5,769 nt of DNA from Caldora sp. SIO3E6 (GCA_010672185.1 JAAHHL010000508.1:1-5769), one strand, 5' to 3'; positions 1 to 5,282 are shown, counted from the first letter of the stretch. Numbers and translations: made by a program. Notes: a model not told the origin generated them from the letters alone.

Positions 1-105
1 TCATAGTAGACTTCCGTGTTCAATGTTCCTAGTCACTGATACGGAGTTACTGCTAAGTTGTCAGGAAATACTTTGAGGGAATTTTAGTTGCCGACCGCCA
101 AATGG

Positions 106-131
106 CTGACATCAACCTGCTTTGATGTCAG
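106..131. repeat. Perfect 10-bp hairpin (CTGACATCAA / TTGATGTCAG)
   Basis: CTGACATCAA at 106-115 is the exact reverse complement of TTGATGTCAG at 122-131, with a 6-base loop. No T-run follows on either strand, so it is not a standard intrinsic terminator. It could be a stem in an RNA or a protein-binding dyad. Confidence 0.6.
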
Positions 132-167
132 TAAATCTCTATGTTTCACCGTAAGGAAGAAGCTTCG

Positions 168-193
168 ATCTCACCAAGGGGTGAGGTAATTTT
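168..193 (+). terminator. Possible weak hairpin terminator
   Basis: CTCACC (170-175) pairs with GGTGAG (180-185) around the loop AAGG. The stem can grow by a T-G and an A-T pair (168-169 with 186-187). A short T-run (190-193) follows. The stem is short and the T-run is only four bases. It could end a plus-strand transcript entering from the left, or be one stem of a larger structured RNA. Confidence 0.25.
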
Positions 194-244
194 CTGCATT
201 TGATTTATTGGCTGAGTGGGCTTTCAAGCAATTTTTGACCTAAT

Positions 245-288
245 AAGTGCAAGGTTTTTGAGTCCATCAGTATAATTTCCTTGCACTT
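245..288. repeat. Perfect 10-bp inverted repeat (AAGTGCAAGG / CCTTGCACTT)
   Basis: AAGTGCAAGG at 245-254 is the exact reverse complement of CCTTGCACTT at 279-288, with a 24-base AT-rich spacer. Read on the minus strand, the arms enclose an ATG (267-265), and one arm contains AAGG, a possible ribosome binding site for that ATG. No T-run follows either arm closely enough to suggest a terminator. Confidence 0.55.
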
Positions 289-378
289 TCACCAGGAAAT
301 CCGTAATGAACTCTTGACTTATTACTCATCGTTGGATTATTATTGAGGGCTGAGAATGAAAAATAAAATTCCGTAAAT

Positions 379-445
379 TTGTAGGGGCGGGTTTAGGGTC
401 ACCATTAACGTATTTAACGATAAGACTAATACAAAACCCGCCCTG
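379..445 (+). repeat. 67-bp palindromic intergenic repeat, copy 1
   Basis: The unit begins TTGTAGGGGCGGGTTTAGGG (379-398) and ends CAAAACCCGCCCTG (432-445). GGGCGGGTTT and AAACCCGCCC can pair into a GC-rich stem around an AT-rich centre. A second copy of exactly the same length and with identical ends lies inverted at 551-617, while the 33-base centres differ. From memory, repeats with GTAGGGGCGGGTTT ends are common between genes in filamentous cyanobacteria and look like small non-autonomous palindromic elements. No coding capacity and no clear target-site duplication are visible. Confidence 0.75.
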
Positions 446-550
446 TCGATAACCATAGGATTACCAAAATTATGCGATCAGCTTCGCTGGTGCTGAAAGC
501 AATCGCTTGCTGCTTTATTTGGCGATGGGTTGGATTGATTGGGGTAGCAG
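446..550. other. Spacer between the two palindromic repeats
   Basis: This is 105 bp with no ORF of note. It includes GCGAT (474-478) and ATCGC (502-506) facing each other around a GC-rich centre, reminiscent of degenerate cyanobacterial interspersed repeats. The two flanking 67-bp units may have inserted independently, or the whole of 379-617 may be one composite element with 20-bp terminal inverted repeats. Confidence 0.35.
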
Positions 551-617
551 CAGGGCGGGTTTTGATCGGAATATTCGGGTAAAATGACCTAAATTATCCC
601 TAAACCCGCCCCTACAA
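551..617 (-). repeat. 67-bp palindromic intergenic repeat, copy 2 (inverted)
   Basis: Read on the minus strand, this copy has the same 20-base start and the same 14-base end as copy 1, with a different 33-base centre. Its right end lies about 60 bp beyond the stop of the NACHT gene. Its GC-rich hairpin could therefore stabilise or help end that transcript, although no T-run follows on the minus strand. Confidence 0.75.
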
Positions 618-677
618 GATTTGTATTTTATCGCCTTTTCCAACAGTAAATTATCCCTGTTGCCTACCTTTTTCCCA

Positions 678-2741
678 TCACTTCAAATCCATCCGAGCAA
701 AGTGATCCTGCAAGAATTTGTGCATAAAGCGATAGCGCCCACCAACCCGTTGTAGCAGCAGGCGTTCGGTGCAGTAGTTTAGCAGAAGATCATAGCGTAA
801 AGGGGCGTAGCAATTCCAGGCAAGTATGATGCGCAGGGCAATGTGCTGAATTAAAGCCCCCACACCAGTTTGGACAAAACCTGACCAAATTAAAACAGTT
901 ACGGTAATTCCTACAGCTCGGAGAAGTACTTCAGAGTCAAAGATGTGAGATAGGAGATATTCGAGAATAAATTTGAAGGGCAATGCTATTACCAGGGCAA
1001 TCCCGCTGAGAATCACCGTATTTTTCACTGCGTTTTTTATACCTTGATTGGGTTTAATGCGAGTTTGGATATCTGCTTTTAACCTTCCAATTAGCACAGC
1101 ACCCGGCATTAAAGTCAGCCCTACAGTCAGCCCTCCAATCAGCCCAATAATCGACCCGTAAATCAGCCCGATAATCAGTACTTCAATCATCAGTCCGGAC
1201 AGCAACCAGACAATCAACCCTCCAATTAGCCCAATAATCAGCGCTCCAATTAGCCCAATAACCAATCCACTAATCAATCCAGTGCCCAGGGCTCGTAAAA
1301 TTTTCCGTAGCCCTTCGTGGGACATCGAAATTGCAATTTCTTCTAAGGGTTCGATTGTCTTTAACCCGGGAATCGGCACTCCAATTAGCCCAATAATCAG
1401 CCCAATAATCAGCGCAATTAGCCCAATAATCAGCGCTACAATCAGCGCTCCAATTAGCCTTTCAATCAGCCCCCAATTCATTCCGAGAATCAACCCAAAA
1501 ATCAGTCCGAAAGTCATCCCACTATTAAGTCCGCCAATCAACGCGATAATTAGCCGATATGCCCGTTTTTGCCTCCGAATAGTTAGCACTGTTGGCTGCA
1601 TCTTTTCAATCAATAGCTCCGTGCTAGATTCACGGCGGAGCATTTTGGCAGTAAAGACGAGTGCTCTCAGGACTGCTCGGCGCGTTGGCACTGGCTTTTT
1701 ACCATAGGTTTTGCTACCAATACCTTGCCGCTTCTCACGGGGATTGGTAATCAATTCACGACTCATTGTCGCTTCCCAGTAGGTATCGAGCAAATACTTA
1801 ATTTTGTGCATCGATGTAGCGCCTGACTCCCAATCGGAAAGAGAAAACTTGCCGTGTGCCTGCACTAAGCCAAACATGGATAAAAACAGAGGCGTAGTCA
1901 GTATCTCCTGCAAAACCTTACTCTGCTGAACTGTTTGCCAGACATCCTGCAAGTTAAACTGAGTAAAATAGTCTTCAATTTGCTCAATAGTTAAGGGCTG
2001 CAAATAGATTGCCCCATAAAGGCTCAATGGTTGTTGTACCCCCTGCTCAAACTCTTCCCGCCGACAGCAAATCAGGACACTGCAAGGGCGCTGCTCAAGT
2101 TCTGCGATTAACCAGTCATTAAGCTTCTCAGCACAAGCCTTTTGATGTTGGGGTGCTACTTCATCCAACCCATCGAGGAGAGGCAGTATTTGATTTTCCC
2201 CTAACCATTGCCGCGCCACATCCTGACGAATGCCGTATTTCTCATTTAACTCTCCTAATAACCAGTCAAAAATCGATTGCTGGGGATTTTTCCAAGAGGA
2301 CAAATTTAGTAACACTGGGATTGGCTCGGTTTTGTCTGCTACTGCTTGTCGGAGCAAATCCTCTGCCAATTCCAGCATCATTGTTGTCTTACCCGCACCA
2401 GGTTCACCTAAAATTAGCAATTGACGTTTAATTTCTCGGCGATTAAATACTTCTACAATACGAGTTCCGGCAGCTAAAGGTTCTGGTGACTGGGATGGCT
2501 GTACCACTGTTGCGCAATGAGGGCGTTCCACACGATAATTCTGCTGCTCCATTCCCAAAGTCAGCCATACTGCATTGTGCAAAGACTGTGCCAGCCGCTC
2601 CTCTACTTCCGTGATTAAAAATTGTAACAGTTTTGTCTGGGATGCTCCTCGTTTAGCCTTTGGTGTGTTTAACGGTAAAGGTATCCCTTTCGCTGGTAGG
2701 TAATTATGGGCTAGGACTTTTTTGCTATAATTTTGGCCCAC
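678..2741 (-). CDS. NACHT-type STAND NTPase with Gly-Leu-Ile-rich membrane region
   Basis: This is a 687-residue protein that should bind and hydrolyse a nucleotide as a molecular switch. The Walker A motif GEPGAGKTT is at residues 112-120. The Walker B motif LLDGLDE is at 188-194, in the NACHT-style D-G-x-D-E form. A sensor-like LICCRREEF follows at 223-231, then a helical part including LQPLTIEQIEDYF (247-259). Residues about 396-457, 485-552, 574-596 and 605-638 are strongly hydrophobic and rich in GLIxGLI, predicting several membrane helices. The end, with CTERLLLQRVGG (657-668) and FMHKFLQDHFARM (672-684), matches what I recall of a large cyanobacterial NACHT family. The start is GTG at 2741, 31 bp inside the upstream gene and without a clear Shine-Dalgarno sequence, so translational coupling is likely. 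The next in-frame ATG (residue 64) would remove a conserved-looking helix. Some NACHT proteins act against phage or in stress signalling; this one's role is not shown. Confidence 0.88.
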   Translation of the reverse strand: MGQNYSKKVLAHNYLPAKGIPLPLNTPKAKRGASQTKLLQFLITEVEERLAQSLHNAVWLTLGMEQQNYRVERPHCATVVQPSQSPEPLAAGTRIVEVFNRREIKRQLLILGEPGAGKTTMMLELAEDLLRQAVADKTEPIPVLLNLSSWKNPQQSIFDWLLGELNEKYGIRQDVARQWLGENQILPLLDGLDEVAPQHQKACAEKLNDWLIAELEQRPCSVLICCRREEFEQGVQQPLSLYGAIYLQPLTIEQIEDYFTQFNLQDVWQTVQQSKVLQEILTTPLFLSMFGLVQAHGKFSLSDWESGATSMHKIKYLLDTYWEATMSRELITNPREKRQGIGSKTYGKKPVPTRRAVLRALVFTAKMLRRESSTELLIEKMQPTVLTIRRQKRAYRLIIALIGGLNSGMTFGLIFGLILGMNWGLIERLIGALIVALIIGLIALIIGLIIGLIGVPIPGLKTIEPLEEIAISMSHEGLRKILRALGTGLISGLVIGLIGALIIGLIGGLIVWLLSGLMIEVLIIGLIYGSIIGLIGGLTVGLTLMPGAVLIGRLKADIQTRIKPNQGIKNAVKNTVILSGIALVIALPFKFILEYLLSHIFDSEVLLRAVGITVTVLIWSGFVQTGVGALIQHIALRIILAWNCYAPLRYDLLLNYCTERLLLQRVGGRYRFMHKFLQDHFARMDLK
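1120..1500 (-). repeat. Degenerate ~12-bp coding repeats for GLI(G) units in the NACHT gene
   Basis: On the plus strand, forms of CAATTAGCC, CAATAATCAGC and GCGCTCCAATTAGCC recur many times. A 21-bp stretch at 1222-1242 is repeated exactly at 1381-1401. Read on the minus strand, these encode GLIGALIIGLIGG-like segments of the membrane region. The DNA similarity goes beyond what the amino acids require, which suggests growth by local duplication. It also creates an artificial antisense open frame of about 140 codons here. Confidence 0.65.
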
Positions 2742-3202
2742 TTATTAAACGTAGGAAAATTGGTTCGCAAAAAGCTCTCTGTATCCAACTCTGCTTCGTA
2801 GGAAAGATTCACAAACGGCGGTACTAGAGAAAGCGCTCCCTTTAATTTAGCTGCCGCAGGGGTTCCCGGTTGACTCACTTCGGTATAAATTTTCTGTAAC
2901 CATTCCAGCACCTCATCCGAATATTGCTGACTAGTTTGCAATTGTTCTGCTTTTTGGACAATTTCAGCTACAACGACCTCCGGTGCAGGTTCAGGGATGG
3001 CAACTGCATCTGACTCATAAGCTAAAATCTGCCAATATTCTTCCTCAAAAGGCTGCATCTCTGCCTTCAAATCAGCAATCTGTATCTTTATCCGAGCTCG
3101 TTCTTCTGGAGCAATGGTCGTTAGTATATCTTCTTTATTTGCCAATTGTTTGCGCCAACGATCCAATTTTCGTTCCACTTCGCGCAGGCGATCGCTCGAC
3201 AT
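2711..3202 (-). CDS. Small coiled-coil protein coupled to the NACHT NTPase, function unknown
   Basis: This 163-residue soluble protein has no signal peptide or membrane helix. Residues 1-65 are a charged, helical, likely coiled-coil stretch (DRLREVERKLDRWRKQL, then RIKIQIADLKAEMQPFEEEY). An acidic/proline linker follows, then a helical C-terminal part with PGTPAAAKLKGALSLVPPF and YEAELDTESFLRTNFPTF. From memory, this C-terminal pattern recurs in cyanobacterial proteins beside or fused to NTPases, but I cannot name the family. I place the start at ATG 3202 because GGAG lies 7 bases upstream. The longer form starts at GTG 3232, close to the likely transcription start, and would add MVVFRFWSKG, which does not look like part of the domain. 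The 3' end overlaps the NACHT gene by 31 bp, so both are probably made together. A role as adaptor, regulator or effector partner is inferred from context only. Confidence 0.75.
   Translation of the reverse strand: MSSDRLREVERKLDRWRKQLANKEDILTTIAPEERARIKIQIADLKAEMQPFEEEYWQILAYESDAVAIPEPAPEVVVAEIVQKAEQLQTSQQYSDEVLEWLQKIYTEVSQPGTPAAAKLKGALSLVPPFVNLSYEAELDTESFLRTNFPTFNKWAKIIAKKS
3188..3195. repeat. HIP1 site GCGATCGC
   Basis: This is the octameric palindrome highly over-represented in many cyanobacterial genomes. It lies in the first codons of the coiled-coil gene. Two more copies are at 5197-5204 (first codons of the DUF1517-like gene) and 5463-5470 (in the ABC permease gene). None is found in the NACHT gene. 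Confidence 0.9.
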
Positions 3203-3241
3203 TCCTTTACTCCAGAACCTAAAAACCACCACATCGGTTCT

Positions 3242-3250
3242 ACTATATCA
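3242..3250 (-). promoter_or_regulatory. Extended -10 promoter for the coiled-coil/NACHT pair
   Basis: Read on the minus strand, TGATATAGT gives TATAGT preceded by TGn, an extended -10. No good -35 hexamer lies 16-18 bases upstream, which is tolerable for an extended -10. Transcription would start near 3235, giving a leader of about 30 bases before ATG 3202. Confidence 0.4.
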
Positions 3251-3341
3251 AATTGGTAATGTTTTGCTTGTTTGGCTTATAAATGCTTGAAACAGAAGTC
3301 TGTCATAGCTTACACACTTATTTAGCAAGCCCTAAGTACCT
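3251..3341. other. Spacer between the terminator and the coiled-coil gene promoter
   Basis: This is AT-rich, with no ORF, no further dyad of note and no recognisable RNA gene. Confidence 0.5.
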
Positions 3342-3394
3342 AAAAAATTTTCCCCACACCCTGTGAGATGGTTAGCGCACAAGGGTGTGGGGAA
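3342..3394 (-). terminator. Strong intrinsic terminator after the lipoprotein gene
   Basis: TTCCCCACACCCT (3350-3362) is the exact reverse complement of AGGGTGTGGGGAA (3382-3394), a 13-bp GC-rich stem. The loop side can pair further (TGTG/CACA with one bulged A). On the minus strand the stem is followed by AAA and six T residues (3347-3342). It lies about 80 bp past the stop of the lipoprotein gene and upstream of the coiled-coil gene's promoter, separating the two units. Confidence 0.85.
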
Positions 3395-3443
3395 TGTAAA
3401 ATTCAGCTTGTTCGTTACTTGTTCTTTGTATTTCTTTACAAAT

Positions 3444-3460
3444 AACTAACAACTAACAAC
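3444..3460. repeat. Short heptamer repeat AACTAAC
   Basis: AACTAAC occurs twice in tandem (3444-3450, 3451-3457), followed by a partial AAC. It resembles the short tandemly repeated heptamers typical of heterocyst-forming cyanobacteria. It lies in the 3' flank of the lipoprotein gene, before the terminator. Confidence 0.4.
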
Positions 3461-3475
3461 AAATAACGCTACAAT

Positions 3476-4351
3476 TCAACGCCGTCTTCTGCTGAATGAG
3501 CGCTTGCTACCAAAACTAGAAGAACGCGATCCCATACCACTGCCAAAACTATTAGGACGACTTACTTGCTTGGGACGCGCTTTACCTGACTGGCGTAAGT
3601 TACTAGAACCAAAACCAGAACCGGTAGAAAGGTTGGTTTTTTTCGCGGCTTTACCAGCAGTGGTGGATTTATTGCTAGTAGTTGATTTGCTTAAGCGGCC
3701 CGTTTTACGAAAACTTTGACTGTTTTTGACAGCAGGGGGTGGTGCTTGGTAGCGAGTTTGGTATTGCTGAACAGCCTGGTTGTAGGTGCTGCCATATCCC
3801 CCGTAACCAGCCATCACACCTGATTGGTAAACTGGTGGTACATAGTACCTAGGTGAAAATAATAGGCTGCCCAAAGCCTGACCAGCCAAAGCACCGGCAA
3901 AAGGAGTCCAGAAGCTGGATTGCTGACGCACAATCACTGTTTGTGGTTGACCTGTTTGAGGATTAGTCTGGGTTTCTGTCACGTTGTGGACATATTCAAT
4001 CCGGAAGTCTTCCTTCATGTACATTACCGCTTGACCATTGTCAACTTTAAGATAGGTCTTGGTGCCTGCACTAATGTCCTCATCAGTCAAACTCGCTAGC
4101 TGCAAATCCGCAGTGCGAAATACGGGAGAGCTACCAGGAGGAGTATTGAGCAGCATCAGACTATATTCCCCATTGATATCATCATAGGTCGCCTGTTGCA
4201 CTGGATATTGCCCTTCACTCAATTGAGTCGGAGCAGAGGCAATATTTGAGTTTTCCTTCGGTAGAGATTGGGCAACACCAGGAGAACTACAAGCTACTGT
4301 AGTCCAGCAAAAAGCTAAGGAAATTAATACAATTGCTAATTTACGTAACAT
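3476..4351 (-). CDS. Predicted lipoprotein with basic, disordered Ser/Gly/Arg tail
   Basis: This is a 291-residue protein of unknown function. Residues 1-20 form a signal peptide (MLRK, then a hydrophobic core) ending in TTVAC. Cys21 would be the lipidated residue; the lipobox is near-consensus with Thr at -3. Residues 45-145 look like a folded extracytoplasmic domain (YDDINGEYSLMLLNTPPGS, YLKVDNGQAVMYMKEDFRIEY). Residues 151-165 (FAGALAGQALGSLLF) are a glycine-zipper-like hydrophobic stretch. They are followed by YYVPPVY and a Gly/Tyr segment, MAGYGGYGSTYNQAV. From about 205 on, the chain is low-complexity and rich in Ser, Gly, Lys and Arg, ending in RRRR. No Asp or Glu occurs after residue 126. 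From memory, similar proteins occur in other cyanobacteria as uncharacterised. ATG 4351 is chosen because it gives the signal peptide; no clear Shine-Dalgarno sequence precedes it. The product probably sits at a membrane facing the periplasm or thylakoid lumen. Confidence 0.75.
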   Translation of the reverse strand: MLRKLAIVLISLAFCWTTVACSSPGVAQSLPKENSNIASAPTQLSEGQYPVQQATYDDINGEYSLMLLNTPPGSSPVFRTADLQLASLTDEDISAGTKTYLKVDNGQAVMYMKEDFRIEYVHNVTETQTNPQTGQPQTVIVRQQSSFWTPFAGALAGQALGSLLFSPRYYVPPVYQSGVMAGYGGYGSTYNQAVQQYQTRYQAPPPAVKNSQSFRKTGRLSKSTTSNKSTTAGKAAKKTNLSTGSGFGSSNLRQSGKARPKQVSRPNSFGSGMGSRSSSFGSKRSFSRRRR

Positions 4352-4405
4352 AAACAGGGTAATCTTGTGAGAAAATTGCTAAACAACTGTTGATATGTTG
4401 GGTGA

Positions 4406-4480
4406 GCTATCAGCTATCAGCTATCAGCTATCAGCTATCAGCTATCAGCCATCAGCCATCAGCCATCAGCCATCAGCTAT
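4406..4480. repeat. Heptamer tandem array: 6 x GCTATCA then 4 x GCCATCA
   Basis: Six exact GCTATCA units (4406-4447) are followed by four exact GCCATCA units (4448-4475) and a partial GCTAT (4476-4480). It is a short tandemly repeated repetitive (STRR) sequence of the type known from heterocystous cyanobacteria. It lies 55 bp upstream of the lipoprotein start codon, so copy-number changes could alter promoter spacing or the leader. It is not a CRISPR array because there are no spacers. Confidence 0.92.
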
Positions 4481-4510
4481 ACTGATGCCGTAATCAATTT
4501 AAGCCAAAAC

Positions 4511-4602
4511 GCATTTAAACTACTTAGTTCTAATCTCCGCGTCTCCGCGTCCCCGCGTCTCCGCGTCTAGAAATCAGTAGCACCAATTCATAATTTAAAT
4601 GC
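4511..4602. repeat. Octamer array (CTCCGCGT x4) flanked by 9-bp inverted repeats
   Basis: CTCCGCGT occurs at 4535-4542, 4543-4550 and 4559-4566, with one variant, CCCCGCGT, at 4551-4558. Arrays of this kind are common between genes in filamentous cyanobacteria. GCATTTAAA (4511-4519) and its exact reverse complement TTTAAATGC (4594-4602) bracket the array. That could mark an inserted unit or be chance in AT-rich sequence. The array lies in the 3' flank of the DUF1517-like gene. Confidence 0.75.
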
Positions 4603-4611
4603 AGCCACAGC

Positions 4612-5217
4612 TTAGAGGGGAATCAATTCCGAGAAATTAAGCAATATTTGCTCATCATCTAGCTCATCACCAAACTGCGCTGGGGAAAAGTGAACCTGAA
4701 TAGCTCGTAGTCTCTCCTGATAGTGGAGATTAATTAAAGCTTTCAAGCCATCCTCCAGAGCATCTATATTGGCTAGATCAGTTTCTAGGTCTGGAACTTC
4801 TCCCTCGTAAGCCACTGTCATCATAACAATCAAGTTACGAGTTATTGGGAAAGATAATGGTTCATTTTCCCCAGTTGAAGAACTGCTAAAATCTGTTTCA
4901 CTGCGGTAGCGTTTAGCAGAGTCAGTAAAAAGTTCTGTTACATAGTCTCCTGCATCCCCTTCTTCCCAGAAAACATCCCCCTCATTAGCTGCTGACTGCC
5001 AATAGGTGCTCAATTGTAAGAGGTTCTGGCAAATGTTCACCAGTCCTTCTCCCAAAACTTCCAGATCTCCCTCTGCTTCAATTGCCTCTCTGCCAGCTTG
5101 ATTGAGGACACCCAGTAACGGTGCTACCTCTGAACCGGCTAGATGGACAAACAAACGACAGACCACCAAGCGACTTTTCCCACTGAATTGATTGAAGCGA
5201 TCGCGCCAAGAACTCAT
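4612..5217 (-). CDS. DUF1517-like acidic protein, function unknown
   Basis: This is a 201-residue cytoplasmic-looking protein with no signal peptide or membrane helix. I recognise it as resembling DUF1517 (PF07466) of cyanobacteria and plants, mainly in the C-terminal half. That half has an ITRNLIVMMTVAYEGEVPDL beta segment (125-144), a helix with DALEDGLKALINL, then LRAIQVHFSPAQ and a closing DDEQILLNFSELIPL. Typical family members are longer, near 300 residues, and start with a Gly/Ser/Arg-rich and membrane region. That part is absent here, so this is a short form. Residues 20-105 are helical (LAGSEVAPLLGVLNQAGREA, CQNLLQLSTYW). The protein is clearly acidic. ATG 5217 is preceded by AAGG with 5-base spacing. 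A HIP1 site lies within codons 5-7. The next gene in the same direction is the basic lipoprotein, after a 260-bp repeat-filled spacer, so co-transcription is possible but not shown. The family's function is unknown. Confidence 0.72.
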   Translation of the reverse strand: MSSWRDRFNQFSGKSRLVVCRLFVHLAGSEVAPLLGVLNQAGREAIEAEGDLEVLGEGLVNICQNLLQLSTYWQSAANEGDVFWEEGDAGDYVTELFTDSAKRYRSETDFSSSSTGENEPLSFPITRNLIVMMTVAYEGEVPDLETDLANIDALEDGLKALINLHYQERLRAIQVHFSPAQFGDELDDEQILLNFSELIPL

Positions 5218-5251
5218 TACATACCTTACTAAAAAGCGATGGAGAAATTGT

Positions 5252-5282
5252 AGTATAGGGCTACGCGCAATTCAAAATTCAA
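5252..5282 (-). promoter_or_regulatory. Candidate promoter of the DUF1517-like gene
   Basis: On the minus strand, TATACT (5257-5252) is a good -10 hexamer. TTGAAT (5282-5277) lies 19 bases upstream as a fair -35. Further TTGAAT copies at 5275-5270 and 5289-5284 arise from a 7-base repeat and have worse spacing. The leader would be about 25-30 bases. Confidence 0.35.

Larger units (their letters stand above)
1..378. other. Left-edge non-coding region with several dyads, no convincing gene
   Basis: I find no reading frame of useful length on either strand. The stretch holds three separate perfect inverted repeats (106-131, 170-185, 245-288), listed on their own. It may be the 3' flank of a gene left of the window, a structured RNA, or a decayed mobile element; the sequence does not decide. 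A 20-codon minus-strand ORF (267 to 205) lies inside it and is treated as a finding only. No tRNA or rRNA signature was seen. Confidence 0.5.

Noticed and set aside
314..343. Sigma-70-like promoter TTGACT, 18 bases, TATTAT on the plus strand
   Set aside because: No plus-strand gene follows before the palindromic repeats and the oppositely oriented NACHT gene; a chance match in AT-rich DNA is likely.
1..360. tRNA, tmRNA or CRISPR-associated RNA
   Set aside because: No cloverleaf, anticodon arm or repeat-matching segment could be built; only isolated stems are present.
641..673. CAACAG/CTGTTG stem followed by five T residues on the plus strand
   Set aside because: The stem has only six pairs, the T-run starts six bases later, and it points toward the NACHT gene's 3' end with no plus-strand gene to terminate.
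1282..1707. Plus-strand open frame of 141 codons rich in Ser, Pro and Ile
   Set aside because: It is the complement of the GLI-coding repeats of the NACHT gene; its SPIISPIISAISPI pattern is just that repeat read in antisense, with no independent support.
2153..2431. Plus-strand open frames opposite the Walker region
   Set aside because: They lie wholly inside the well-supported NACHT gene and show no domain or ribosome site.
2983..3222. Plus-strand open frame of 79 codons
   Set aside because: It is antisense to the coiled-coil gene and has low-complexity composition with no recognisable feature.
3203..3232. GTG start giving a ten-residue longer coiled-coil protein
   Set aside because: It would begin only a few bases after the likely transcription start and lacks a ribosome site, while ATG 3202 has GGAG at good spacing.
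3504..3719. Plus-strand open frame of 71 codons
   Set aside because: It is antisense to the low-complexity tail of the lipoprotein, where repeated Ser/Lys codons remove stops on the other strand.
4406..4480. Possible CRISPR array
   Set aside because: The units are 7 bp and contiguous, without spacers.
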